From JBATTK01 sp049670505 (GTDB lineage Bacteria; Bacteroidota; Bacteroidia; Flavobacteriales; Flavobacteriaceae): a stretch of DNA of 48,967 bases. Position 1 is the stretch's first letter. Each line of letters starts with the position of its first letter. Where the stretch lies: contig JBATTK010000117.1 of assembly GCA_049670505.1 (NCBI GenBank), forward strand, positions 1 through 48,967, in the 5' to 3' direction. The notes below the pieces were generated by a model. The model was not told the DNA's origin. It made no database searches and saw nothing but the letters and a program-made list of their open reading frames with translations. Below, piece by piece: positions 1 through 7,660 of this stretch. A program made the translations under genes and the position numbers.

Positions 1-79
1 TGTAAATCTAATGTAAAATCGCCAACAAATGATTTCGCTAACAATGGTAATTCCATTTTATAAGTTAAGAATGGGAATG
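1..79. repeat. Terminal direct repeat, left copy
   Basis: These 79 bases are identical to the last 79 bases of the window. An exact end overlap of this kind is what an assembler produces when a contig closes into a circle. It could also be a genomic repeat on which the assembly graph looped. The repeat lies inside a minus-strand reading frame that continues from one window end into the other, which fits true circular closure. Confidence 0.95.
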
Positions 80-258
80 AAAATCTATCATTTGATTCAA
101 AATCCAGCGCTCTTACCAAAAATGGTATTTGCTCTAGAGAATAATAATTTTCAATGTACTCTATTGAAGATTTGTTTCCTTTTACCACATCTCCAAGAAA
201 ATATTGCTCAATCTTATTTTGTTAATAGCAATGTGATTTTGATTCTTGAGAATATCAT
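1..258 (-). pseudogene. Truncated, frameshifted gene of unknown family (runs across the circle junction)
   Basis: On the minus strand an ATG at 258 opens 14 codons (MIFSRIKITLLLTK) and reaches TAA. The adjacent frame then carries a convincing protein sequence (IEQYFLGDVVKG ... FTLDL) down to base 1. If the contig is circular, it continues at 48888 for six more codons (HGFEGF) to a TGA at 48870-48872. One extra base near 215 explains the shift. The full product would be only about 90 residues, so the 3' part has probably been lost at the tRNA-like repeats just beyond the stop. I recognise no family. A candidate ECF-type promoter lies 23 bases upstream of the ATG, in the same arrangement as at intact genes. 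This supports 258 as the original start. It may be a sequencing error rather than a real frameshift. Confidence 0.6.
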
Positions 259-280
259 ATAAAAGCCTGTCTAAATTTTG

Positions 281-311
281 ATATAAGTAGTATCAAGTGA
301 CAATTAATCAC
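281..311 (-). promoter_or_regulatory. Candidate ECF-sigma promoter (reads toward base 1)
   Basis: Read on the minus strand: GTGATTAA (311-304), a 14-base spacer, and TACTTATAT (289-281). Element sequence and spacing match the nine other sites in this window. It would transcribe the truncated gene starting at 258, giving a 5' leader of roughly 15-20 bases. Confidence 0.6.
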
Positions 312-316
312 ATTTT

Positions 317-1231
317 TTACATACGTTTTTCTTTTCTGTATTCCATGGGAGTCAGAGAAGTGTTGGCCTTGAATGCTTTACTATAAGACGACTCAGAATT
401 ATAACCGACCATTTGACAAATCTCTGCTACGTTTTTCTCGGTATGTTTAAGTAACTCCTTTGATTTGGTAATCTTCAGGTTAACACTATATCGTTTAGGT
501 GTCACACCAACCAATTCCTTGAATAGATTAAAGAAGCTAGTTCTAGACATTCCAGCTTTTTGAGCCAATTCTCCCAATGAATAAGACTTTTCGATATTAT
601 TATGGATAAAACCAAGAACATTCCGAATTCGCTTATCTTTTAAGGCTGCTACAAAACCTTTATCAGATTTATTTTGCTCAATATAGGCTCTCAAAACTTG
701 TATAAATAGTATCTCCCCCAATCTATTAATAATTAGATTTTGACCTGCCATATCAAAATCCATTTCTTCTATTATTAGTGAGGTTATTCCTTTAAGCCAA
801 GTGAATCTTTTGATTTCTGAATCTGCCAAATGAATGATGTCTGGAAGCTCTCTCAAAAAAGGATGATTCAAATTTTCATCTAATTCAAAATGGCCGCATA
901 GCAGTGTGGTCGCTATAGAATCATTTTGGACATAAGACTTTCCCGCAGCTATTGACCGAACAATTTCCAAACCGCTAGACCTATTACTATTCGCAGAATC
1001 TGCCAACCAATGGCTAGTTCCGTTTGGAAAGACCACAATATCACCAGCAAAAAGCGATTTGGAGTGGTTTCTAGTTCTCAATAGGCATTGCCCTCTTACA
1101 ATTAAATGAAATTGTGCAAATGAGCCTTTGGGTATATCCATTCCCCAAGGTGCCGAAAAATCAGCTTTAAAATATATTGAACTTTTTAATCGTGTATGAT
1201 TTAGGATATCACTTAAAACATCTAGATTCAA
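317..1231 (-). CDS. AraC-family transcriptional regulator with cupin sensor domain
   Basis: A 304-residue DNA-binding regulator. Residues about 1-195 form a cupin-type ligand-binding domain of the Cupin_6/AraC kind (MNLDVLSDIL, then a FSAPWG motif and a VFPNGTSHWL strand). Residues about 205-302 contain the paired helix-turn-helix of AraC/XylS proteins (LGELAQKAGMSRTSFFNLFK and VAEICQMVGYNSESSYSKAF). The start codon is TTG. No in-frame ATG exists upstream before a stop, and this N-terminus matches the usual family start. It is divergent from the YHS-domain gene at 1327, so it is a plausible regulator of the redox block to its right. The ligand is not predictable. Confidence 0.9.
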   Translation of the reverse strand: MNLDVLSDILNHTRLKSSIYFKADFSAPWGMDIPKGSFAQFHLIVRGQCLLRTRNHSKSLFAGDIVVFPNGTSHWLADSANSNRSSGLEIVRSIAAGKSYVQNDSIATTLLCGHFELDENLNHPFLRELPDIIHLADSEIKRFTWLKGITSLIIEEMDFDMAGQNLIINRLGEILFIQVLRAYIEQNKSDKGFVAALKDKRIRNVLGFIHNNIEKSYSLGELAQKAGMSRTSFFNLFKELVGVTPKRYSVNLKITKSKELLKHTEKNVAEICQMVGYNSESSYSKAFKANTSLTPMEYRKEKRM

Positions 1232-1326
1232 AATTTTGTACGTTTTGACAAAAATATAATATTTTTTAAATGCTTAAGTACAAATATGAGAATTAAATTT
1301 GATGTATAATTCTAAAACCAATTGCA

Positions 1327-1794
1327 ATGAATATAAAAAAAATTAAACTATTAGGACTCATATTCATAACATCTTCCCTGCTAGTAAACGCACAAAAAGT
1401 AAACACAAACAAGGACAAGATTGCCAACAACGGATATGATGTAGTCAACTATTTTACGGAAAACACAGCCAAAAGAGGCAGCAAAGAATTTTCTATGACC
1501 CACAAAGATGCAATCTATTATTTCTCTAGTAGCGATAATTTAAAAGCATTTAAAACTAATCCTAAAAAATATTTGCCAATGTATGATGGTTATTGTGCAT
1601 TTGCTGTTGCCCAGATGAATCAAAAAGTAACAGTTGACCCAGAGACCTTTAGAGTAGATGACGGCAAGCTTTATCTATTCTTTAATGATTATTATGAAGG
1701 AAAGCCATTCAACACTATAGTTCCTTGGATTAATAACGAGGCTAAAATGGAAAAAATGGCGGAAGTTAATTGGGTTAAGATAAAAGATAACTAA
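1327..1794 (+). CDS. Secreted YHS-domain protein
   Basis: A 155-residue protein with a signal peptide (residues 1-22, ending VNAQ) followed by a YHS-type domain: NGYDVVNYF, an aromatic YYFSSSDNLKAF segment and the core YDGYCAFAVA with its single cysteine. YHS domains are small metal-associated modules found in copper pumps and in secreted proteins of unknown function. This length is normal for the secreted flavobacterial type. It lies 20 bases upstream of the peroxiredoxin-like gene and is probably co-transcribed with it. A second, tandem-YHS protein occurs at 19383. The role is unproven; a metal or redox task in the periplasm is an inference. Confidence 0.85.
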   Translation: MNIKKIKLLGLIFITSSLLVNAQKVNTNKDKIANNGYDVVNYFTENTAKRGSKEFSMTHKDAIYYFSSSDNLKAFKTNPKKYLPMYDGYCAFAVAQMNQKVTVDPETFRVDDGKLYLFFNDYYEGKPFNTIVPWINNEAKMEKMAEVNWVKIKDN

Positions 1795-1814
1795 AACTGG
1801 AGAAATAAACGATT

Positions 1815-2450
1815 ATGGATTTAAAAAATGAACTAGAAGCATTTGCGCAACAAATGTCTGAAAATGCACCGGCGGAAGTATTAAATACGATTGCATCAGA
1901 AATAGGCAAACTTTCAGAAAGTGACTTGGCTAATAATGCATTAAATGTTGGAGACAAAGCTCCTGATTTTATGCTAGAGGATACTGAAGGACATAAAATA
2001 TCGCTCGATACTATGATAGCATTGGGGTCAGCTGTAATTAGCTTTAATAGGGGAAATTGGTGTCCATTTTGCAATATCGACTTTAAACATATGCAAAAAA
2101 ATATCGATGAGATTGAAGCAAGTGGCTCTAATTTATTTGTGATTAGCCCACAACGAAAAGAGAAATCTGCTCATTTGAAAAAAGAAAATGGGTATGAGTA
2201 CCCCATACTCTATGATAAAGGTAATGAAGTCGCTAAACAATTTGGAATTTGCTTTACATTATCCGACGAATTAAAAACTATCCACCATTCTTTCGGAATG
2301 GATATACCAGAACATAATGGGGATATCAGTTTTGAACTTCCGATTCCTGCAACATATGTAATAAATTCAAAGAAAGAAATCACATATGCCTATATAAACC
2401 CCAACTGGATGGCTAGAGCTGAGCCTAATAATTATTTAAAAAGGCTATAA
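1815..2450 (+). CDS. Peroxiredoxin-like (AhpC/TSA) protein
   Basis: A 211-residue thioredoxin-fold protein. The active-site segment FNRGNWCPFCN places cysteines at about 83 and 86, as in the peroxiredoxin-like family whose motif is RG-x-WCPYC. It is preceded by the typical KAPDFMLEDTEGHKISL strand. The absence of a signal peptide indicates a cytoplasmic thiol peroxidase or thiol-disulfide enzyme. The first 35 residues are a helical extension usual for this subfamily. It follows the YHS gene closely and precedes the DUF2911/TlpA-like pair. The physiological oxidant is unknown. Confidence 0.88.
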   Translation: MDLKNELEAFAQQMSENAPAEVLNTIASEIGKLSESDLANNALNVGDKAPDFMLEDTEGHKISLDTMIALGSAVISFNRGNWCPFCNIDFKHMQKNIDEIEASGSNLFVISPQRKEKSAHLKKENGYEYPILYDKGNEVAKQFGICFTLSDELKTIHHSFGMDIPEHNGDISFELPIPATYVINSKKEITYAYINPNWMARAEPNNYLKRL

Positions 2451-2473
2451 ATAAAAAATTTCATTCATCGGGT

Positions 2474-2504
2474 GTGATTTATGGACAAGGAAAGTTACTA
2501 ACTA
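2474..2504 (+). promoter_or_regulatory. Candidate ECF-sigma promoter for the DUF2911 gene
   Basis: GTGATTTA at 2474-2481, 14 bases, then TACTAACTA at 2496-2504. Spacing is identical to the other sites. The predicted transcript would start near 2510, 20 bases before the ATG at 2530, so this gene can be transcribed separately from the peroxiredoxin-like gene. Confidence 0.65.
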
Positions 2505-2529
2505 AATAATAACAAATAATTCATCTATC

Positions 2530-3654
2530 ATGAAATGGAATAAAGACTATCTATCAATGAAAATCAACTTCTTGTTGGGATTAATGATTTGCTTCAGCAT
2601 TAACCAAATTAAAGCGCAAGATTTACCAATGGCAAGCCCAAAAGCGAAAGTTATGCAACGTATAGGGATTACAGATGTTACAGTTGAATATTTTAGGCCA
2701 AGTGTCAATGGTAGAAAAATATGGGGTCAATTGATTCCTTTTGGATACCAATACACAGCTGCAGATGGTTCTAGTACAGCACCGTGGAGGATGGGAGCTA
2801 ATAATAATACTACCATTGAATTTAACCACAACTTAAAGATTAATGACAAGGAATTGATAGCAGGTAAATATGCAGTTTTTTCAGCCATAAAAGAGGATGG
2901 TTCTACTGATGTTCTTATATCCAAAAATCATTCAGGATGGGGTTCTATGCATTACAAAGAAGAAGATGTAGTGTTAAGCTTCAATACAAAGATGGATTCG
3001 ATTAAGATATTCTATGAACAGTTGACGTTTGGGTTTGAAGAAGTATCAAATAATTCTGCAACCCTTAAAATGAAATGGGAGAATTTGGGGATGTCAATTC
3101 CCATACAAGTGAACACAAAGGAAATAGCTTACCAGTATCTATTGGACAACGAGCGATCTTTTGAAGCAATCAATCCTGGGACGAAAAGTAGTTGGCATCA
3201 GGCAGCTGCATTGTATTTAACGAATAATAATTTCCATCTTGATAAGGCTTTATATTGGTCGAATATAGCAATTGATGAAGAAAATGGAGGCATTAAAAAC
3301 TTTCCAAATCTAACTACTAACGTTATTCTACTAGCTTTAAATGATAAAGCCAACGAGGCCAACGAACTCTTAGATGAAGCATTTAAAATTGCGCCAAATT
3401 TAAATATCATGATGTTCTTTGGTCGTCAAGCAAGTACTTTTGAGTTAAGAGAAATTGAAAAAAGAAATTACCTAGCCGCTTTAAAAAAGTTTCCTAAAGC
3501 TACAAATGCCTGGGTGGCAGAATTCCAGCTTTCACAAGTTTACTTGGCTGATGATAATAAAAAACAGTTTTTAAAATATATAGATAAGGCAATCGAGGGC
3601 GCCCCAAGTTCATATGTAGAACGAATAAAAGCTGTAAAGGCCAAAAACATATGA
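2530..3654 (+). CDS. DUF2911 secreted protein
   Basis: A 374-residue exported protein. After a signal peptide comes a DUF2911 domain, recognisable from the segments KVMQRIGITDVTVEYFRPSV, GRKIWGQLIPFG and the glycine/tryptophan-rich ISKNHSGWGS. The C-terminal 180 residues are helical with TPR-like repeats (YLTNNNFHLDKALYWSNIAI and similar). DUF2911 proteins are common in Bacteroidota, with no established function. Translation may start at 2530 or at the ATG at 2557, which gives a more typical signal peptide (MKINFLLGLMICFSI). Both are compatible with the promoter at 2474-2504. It is followed after 3 bases by the thioredoxin-like gene, with which it is probably co-transcribed. Confidence 0.85.
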   Translation: MKWNKDYLSMKINFLLGLMICFSINQIKAQDLPMASPKAKVMQRIGITDVTVEYFRPSVNGRKIWGQLIPFGYQYTAADGSSTAPWRMGANNNTTIEFNHNLKINDKELIAGKYAVFSAIKEDGSTDVLISKNHSGWGSMHYKEEDVVLSFNTKMDSIKIFYEQLTFGFEEVSNNSATLKMKWENLGMSIPIQVNTKEIAYQYLLDNERSFEAINPGTKSSWHQAAALYLTNNNFHLDKALYWSNIAIDEENGGIKNFPNLTTNVILLALNDKANEANELLDEAFKIAPNLNIMMFFGRQASTFELREIEKRNYLAALKKFPKATNAWVAEFQLSQVYLADDNKKQFLKYIDKAIEGAPSSYVERIKAVKAKNI

Positions 3655-3657
3655 CCC

Positions 3658-4242
3658 ATGAAACTGAAAAATGAGATAATAGTATTTATTCTAGTTCTTG
3701 GTTCTTACAATATTGTCAATTCCCAGACAAAAGACTATACAAGTTTATTAAACAAAAATGCCCCTGAGTGGGAAGTCAAAGGGTGGGTCAATTCGACTCC
3801 ATTAAAACTATCTGATTTAAAAGGAAAAGTCGTTTTGGTGAGATGGTGGCTAGAAACCTGTCCATATTGTCGTGCTAGCGCTCCTACATTAAATGAATTC
3901 TATTCAGAATTCAAAAACGATGGATTCGAAGTTATTGGAATGTACCACCCCAAACCTTTTGGCAGAAAGGTTACCGAGGAAGAGGTAAAGGAATTCGCAG
4001 ATGTAAAGAAGTTCGAGTTCCCAATTGCAATTGACGAAGATTGGACATCGCTTAGTAAGTATTGGCCAAAAGATGTGCCTAGAAAATACACTTCTGTTAG
4101 CTTCCTAATGGATAAGGAAGGAATTATTCGATATATACATCCAGGAGGTTCTTACAACAAACAAGCGGAACCATATGATAATGAGCAATGGAGACAGGAT
4201 TACTACACACTTAAGAAGGAAATCAATAAACTATTAAAATGA
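3658..4242 (+). CDS. Exported thioredoxin-like (TlpA/ResA type) protein
   Basis: A 194-residue thioredoxin-fold protein with an N-terminal signal sequence ending near NSQ (residue 23). The family pattern is intact: NAPEWEVKGW, LSDLKGKVVLVRWW and the redox motif CPYC at about 68-71. This is followed by a cis-proline region and PGGSYNK near the C-terminus. It is expected to reduce or oxidise thiols in the periplasm. It sits in a tight operon, with 3 bases after the DUF2911 gene and a 4-base ATGA overlap with the next gene. The partner proteins are unknown. Confidence 0.88.
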   Translation: MKLKNEIIVFILVLGSYNIVNSQTKDYTSLLNKNAPEWEVKGWVNSTPLKLSDLKGKVVLVRWWLETCPYCRASAPTLNEFYSEFKNDGFEVIGMYHPKPFGRKVTEEEVKEFADVKKFEFPIAIDEDWTSLSKYWPKDVPRKYTSVSFLMDKEGIIRYIHPGGSYNKQAEPYDNEQWRQDYYTLKKEINKLLK

Positions 4243-5150
4243 AAATAGGCGTACTTGGAATTGGTGGAATCGGTGGATTTATTGGTGCACCTCTTGCAAG
4301 ATTTTACACAAAAAATCAAACGGAAGTGGAAATAGTATTTATATGCAGAGGAAAAACAAAAACTGCTGTTAGTGAAAAAGGACTCATATTTCACCACGAT
4401 AATAAAACTGAATTTTTACATCCTCATTTGGTGTCTGACAATCCAAACGAGATTGGTGAATTAGATGTTCTAATTATGGCTACAAAGTCATACGCGCTCA
4501 TTGAGGCACTAGAAGACTTTAATCTATGTTTGAACTCGGACAGTGTTGTAATCACACTACAAAATATGGTCAATTCAAAAGACTTAATCTTCAATAAATT
4601 TGACAAAAATCTGAACCTATTAGAAGGCTGTATCTATGTGGCTTCTAACATCAAAGCACCAGGCAATATTGAACATCTAGGAGGTTCTGGAAAAATATTT
4701 GTTGGAGGAGTAAAAGAAAAAAATGAGCACACAGAATTACTTAGTGTAATGAAAGCAGCTGGTATAGACATTTCATACGAAGAAGAAATCCTGCCAGTAC
4801 TATGGAAAAAATATCTATTCGTTGCTCCTGTTGCAACTATTACGACCGCCTATGATGTTACATTTGGAGAACTTCTTGAAAATAAACCTTTGATGTTGAT
4901 TTTGGAGGATATGATGAAAGAACTAAGGAAATTAGCTATTTCTAAAGGGATAAAATTAACTAATAAAGATATTGAAACTGCTTTAAGCTTACTTTCAAAA
5001 TTTCCTTTTGAATCCAAATCATCCTTGCAAATAGATTATGAAAAAAATAAGCCAAACGAAAAAGAATTTCTCATCAACTATGTAATAGAAGAGTGTATCA
5101 AGGAAGATATTCATTGCCCTACTTATCACCAAACCAATAAGCTTATTTAG
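4239..5150 (+). CDS. Ketopantoate reductase-like NAD(P)-dependent dehydrogenase (PanE/ApbA family)
   Basis: A 303-residue oxidoreductase. It has an N-terminal Rossmann motif (GVLGIGGIGGFIG), the family's VLIMATKSYAL strand, a QNMVNS turn corresponding to the usual QNG segment, and the catalytic-lysine helix PVLWKKYLF in the C-terminal domain. ApbA/PanE proteins reduce 2-ketopantoate to pantoate with NADPH, but many paralogs act on other 2-keto acids. No pantothenate gene lies nearby, so the substrate here is uncertain. The start overlaps the stop of the thioredoxin-like gene by 4 bases, indicating translational coupling. The length is normal. Confidence 0.82.
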   Translation: MKIGVLGIGGIGGFIGAPLARFYTKNQTEVEIVFICRGKTKTAVSEKGLIFHHDNKTEFLHPHLVSDNPNEIGELDVLIMATKSYALIEALEDFNLCLNSDSVVITLQNMVNSKDLIFNKFDKNLNLLEGCIYVASNIKAPGNIEHLGGSGKIFVGGVKEKNEHTELLSVMKAAGIDISYEEEILPVLWKKYLFVAPVATITTAYDVTFGELLENKPLMLILEDMMKELRKLAISKGIKLTNKDIETALSLLSKFPFESKSSLQIDYEKNKPNEKEFLINYVIEECIKEDIHCPTYHQTNKLI

Positions 5151-5228
5151 ACATTATAATTGGGGGTCAATAAATTTTTATTTAAGTAAAAATACCAAAC
5201 ATCAACACAGCATCATACAGTAATAATC

Positions 5229-5624
5229 TCACTTGTCTGTTTTAATTGTCTTTATCAATGAAATTACAAGCAGAAAAAAGGCAATACCAAAACCGAAAAC
5301 TCCAATGTTTATGTCTAAGATTGTTTTTTCGGTACCATCTAAATATTTCATTGAACCACCATATGTAGTTTGAAGTGCATAAGCCAACAAAAAGCCACCA
5401 GTTACGAGCATACTTAATATTGTGCCTAATAAATAGTTCTTTCTAACCCATACTAGCCATAAACACAACAAACCAATAGAACTATTTGTAATCAATTGCC
5501 ATACCTCATGAATCTTAGCATGTGGTGTCCAATCTGGGTTGAATACGTGGCTTTCATTTATTTCTAAATACGGTACGGCGAAAGCGTAGAGTATGATGCT
5601 GAATGTTATTATTGATTTTTGCAT
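5229..5624 (-). CDS. Small four-helix integral membrane protein of unknown function
   Basis: 131 residues with four predicted membrane segments: residues about 3-20, 43-60, 67-86 and 105-125. A hydrophilic loop carries HAKIHEVWQL between the first two. I do not recognise a named family with confidence. A histidine-rich periplasmic loop in small four-helix proteins can bind metal or quinone, but that is speculation here. It is convergent with the gene ending at 5150. It is preceded by a 67-base gap from the next minus-strand gene, so it may be the last gene of that unit. Confidence 0.7.
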   Translation of the reverse strand: MQKSIITFSIILYAFAVPYLEINESHVFNPDWTPHAKIHEVWQLITNSSIGLLCLWLVWVRKNYLLGTILSMLVTGGFLLAYALQTTYGGSMKYLDGTEKTILDINIGVFGFGIAFFLLVISLIKTIKTDK

Positions 5625-5691
5625 ATTAACTTTTGATGTTTATATAATTGATTCTTTTGAATAGTTTATATCCAATACCTTAAATCATATA

Positions 5692-6546
5692 TTAATAATT
5701 TTGAAACCATTGCAACAAAAACTTATTTAGTTCCTGTGGTTTTTCTAATGGTGCAACATGTCCACAATCTGAAATCACTTTAAATGTAGAATTTGGGATA
5801 GCATCAGCCATTTCTTTCATCTCTTTTGGCGAAGAACCAATGTCATCCTTACCTGCTATAACTAAAACGGGGATTTTTAATTTTTTTAAATTTTTGAACT
5901 CATCAGGTCTATTTCTTATAGCCGTGTATCCAGCAATAACAACTTCTTTAGAAGCCTCTTTCATTAATGAAATATACATTTTTCGAATATCATCACTAGC
6001 ATTAGGACTCAAAAGGCGGTCTGCGAATCTATCAATAAAATCATTTAGCCCTCCATTTTTTATAGCAGTTATCGTAATGTCCCTTTTATTCTTGTCCTCA
6101 TCGGTATCAACAATGGCACTGGTATGTATAGCCGTCATGCTCTTAACGATGTCTGGATAGCGACGAGATATATTTAATGTAATTGAACCGCCCATTGACA
6201 TTCCCACAATATGTACGGGATTAAGATTGTTTTCCTTTATGTATTGAAAAACGTAATCACTGTAAGAATCTATGGAATGATTAAAGCCGTTGTGGGTAAG
6301 ATTTGAGCCATAGCCAGGTAGGTCAACCGCATAACAATTATAGTTCTTGCTCAATGCTTTTATTTGAGAATCCCAAATGGAAGCACTCATCGGAAATCCA
6401 TGGATAAATACTATATTTTCTTTCAATTTTTCTTCCGTTTTATGATTTTTCATCTTTTCTGGCTCATTTTCTTTTTTTTCAGAATTTACACATGAACTTA
6501 AAAGAACAAAATGTGCTACAGTAAAAATGAGGATTTGATATTTCAT
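5692..6546 (-). CDS. Alpha/beta hydrolase lipoprotein
   Basis: A 284-residue alpha/beta hydrolase anchored as a lipoprotein (lipobox LLSSC, cysteine 19). It has the oxyanion motif IVFIHGFPMS, the nucleophile elbow GMSMGGS, an acid in IAGKDDIGSS and the catalytic histidine in DCGHVAPLEKP. The fold resembles small esterases and C-C bond hydrolases of the MhpC type. The substrate cannot be deduced. It lies immediately downstream of a small XRE regulator, with 5 bases between them. It probably belongs to the minus-strand unit that starts near 7373. Confidence 0.88.
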   Translation of the reverse strand: MKYQILIFTVAHFVLLSSCVNSEKKENEPEKMKNHKTEEKLKENIVFIHGFPMSASIWDSQIKALSKNYNCYAVDLPGYGSNLTHNGFNHSIDSYSDYVFQYIKENNLNPVHIVGMSMGGSITLNISRRYPDIVKSMTAIHTSAIVDTDEDKNKRDITITAIKNGGLNDFIDRFADRLLSPNASDDIRKMYISLMKEASKEVVIAGYTAIRNRPDEFKNLKKLKIPVLVIAGKDDIGSSPKEMKEMADAIPNSTFKVISDCGHVAPLEKPQELNKFLLQWFQNY

Positions 6547-6551
6547 ATGGG

Positions 6552-6758
6552 TTATTGGGTTAGAATGAAAATTTCATTTACATCAATATCAAATATTTTT
6601 GAGAGCTTCAAGGCAATCTTAATTGATGGATTGGTCTTACTGTTTTCTATTGCTGAAAGTGACTGTATTGAAATATTTAACTGTTTGGCTAACTCTATTT
6701 GAGATAGTTCTTTTGTCCTACACCATTCTTGAATTCGATTATCCAGTAAAGGTTTCAT
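6552..6758 (-). CDS. Small XRE-family helix-turn-helix regulator
   Basis: A 68-residue stand-alone Cro/C1-type DNA-binding protein. It has the helix-turn-helix LSQIELAKQLNISIQSLSAI and the family signature IENSKTNPSIKIALKLSKIF. Proteins of this length (YgzD-like) often control a neighbouring membrane protein or an operon they belong to. Only 3 bases separate it from the upstream lipoprotein gene and 5 from the downstream hydrolase, so all three are co-transcribed and autoregulation is plausible. No operator was identified. Confidence 0.88.
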   Translation of the reverse strand: MKPLLDNRIQEWCRTKELSQIELAKQLNISIQSLSAIENSKTNPSIKIALKLSKIFDIDVNEIFILTQ

Positions 6759-6761
6759 TCT

Positions 6762-7193
6762 TCAGAATATACTAATACCAGTTTCATAATTTTCAATTAC
6801 AAATTCAGTATCGCCGTCATCATCAAAGTCGTATTCAAGCTCAAGACTAAGTATTTCTTCTGAAGCAGCAATGATTGAACCAACCATTGTTGTATTTCCA
6901 AATTGAATTTCGATCGATTCATTCACAACCTTATATTCAAAAACAGTTGCTATTTCTTCGCATTCGAAAATATCAGTATAGCGACCAAGGGATTCTGTAT
7001 TAAACTGTAGCACATCAAAACCACAATCTTCATGACCGTCATAGGGAAATACTTCTCCTTCTACTATCAATGTTGTTGCAATCCAATTCCCGATTAATTT
7101 TTGGGAAACATCTGGTTGAACTAAATTATCATCGTTAGAACACGCACTTAGAAAAAAAGCGGAAGCCAAAAAAAGTAAGATTGAATTTCTCAT
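6762..7193 (-). CDS. Lipocalin-like lipoprotein of unknown function
   Basis: 143 residues from the ATG at 7193; the TTG four codons upstream is less likely. The lipobox is FLSAC, followed by the acidic stretch SNDDN, which resembles the surface-export signal of flavobacterial lipoproteins. The mature part starts KLIGNWIATTLIVEG, a typical opening of small lipocalin/META-like beta-barrels of Bacteroidota. It continues as beta-strands with acidic loops. Function is unknown. It is encoded after the 34-residue peptide and before the XRE regulator, in a unit with its own candidate ECF promoter. Confidence 0.75.
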   Translation of the reverse strand: MRNSILLFLASAFFLSACSNDDNLVQPDVSQKLIGNWIATTLIVEGEVFPYDGHEDCGFDVLQFNTESLGRYTDIFECEEIATVFEYKVVNESIEIQFGNTTMVGSIIAASEEILSLELEYDFDDDGDTEFVIENYETGISIF

Positions 7194-7214
7194 TTCATTG
7201 CGCAATTGTACATT

Positions 7215-7319
7215 CTAAGTAAAAAGCCAAAACCATAATGCAAATAGCAATGTACTTATTACAAATAACAAAACTCTTTTTCCGATTTTTGATGGGGCAC
7301 TCTCATTACTTTGAATCAT
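7215..7319 (-). CDS. 34-residue single-pass membrane peptide
   Basis: A short frame from ATG at 7319 to TAG at 7215. The N-terminus is polar and positively charged (MIQSNESAPSKIGKR), followed by one hydrophobic helix of about 19 residues rich in Leu, Phe and Trp. The composition, N-in charge pattern and position argue for a real microprotein. It is the first frame downstream of a well-matched candidate promoter on the same strand and ends 21 bases before the ATG of the lipoprotein gene. No family is recognised. It may instead be a leader region. Confidence 0.5.
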   Translation of the reverse strand: MIQSNESAPSKIGKRVLLFVISTLLFALWFWLFT

Positions 7320-7378
7320 AATAATTTCACTTTAAATTATTTTCGTAGAAATCAATTTCTGTTGAATCCTCCAATATT

Positions 7379-7409
7379 CTATTAGTATACAGAGTTGAGT
7401 AAAAATCAC
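7379..7409 (-). promoter_or_regulatory. Candidate ECF-sigma promoter for the minus-strand lipoprotein/XRE/hydrolase unit
   Basis: On the minus strand: GTGATTTT (7409-7402), 14 bases, TACTAATAG (7387-7379). The -35-like half is identical to the consensus and the -10-like half differs at one position. The transcript would begin near 7373, 54 bases before the 34-residue peptide. Confidence 0.7.
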
Positions 7410-7567
7410 ATAAAAGGGTATTTTTATTTTGTCTCCTCATTTCGGATGTGCCAAAAACCTCAAAATACTATCTGATTTAACTTTATAAACTTTAGATAAT
7501 AGTTTACGTATTGTTCCTTAACAAATATTGGGAGGGAAATAAGAGAACGTTAAAGTTTATGACACTT

Positions 7568-7598
7568 GTGATTTTAATTTCTTTTTAAATACTTATAG
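7568..7598 (+). promoter_or_regulatory. Candidate ECF-sigma promoter for the hydrolase at 7661
   Basis: GTGATTTT at 7568-7575, 14 bases, TACTTATAG at 7590-7598: a consensus site, identical in both elements to that at 25123. It is divergent from the promoter at 7379-7409 in the same gap. The rest of the 7320-7660 gap holds no gene that I can see. Confidence 0.7.
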
Positions 7599-7660
7599 TT
7601 TGATGTTAAAATATAAACGAACACTTACTGGTAGCAACCTGTTGTTTATCATAGGAGCAT

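Noticed and set aside
29..262. Plus-strand frame of 77 codons at the left end
   Set aside because: It is the shadow of the better supported minus-strand gene fragment and shows no protein family features.
233..263. GTGATTTT on the plus strand at 233-240
   Set aside because: The element 14 bases downstream (TCATATAAA) does not fit and no plus-strand gene follows; it lies within the minus-strand pseudogene.
5174..5193. AT-rich hairpin between the convergent genes ending at 5150 and 5229
   Set aside because: The stem is seven A/T pairs only, so it is too weak to call a terminator.
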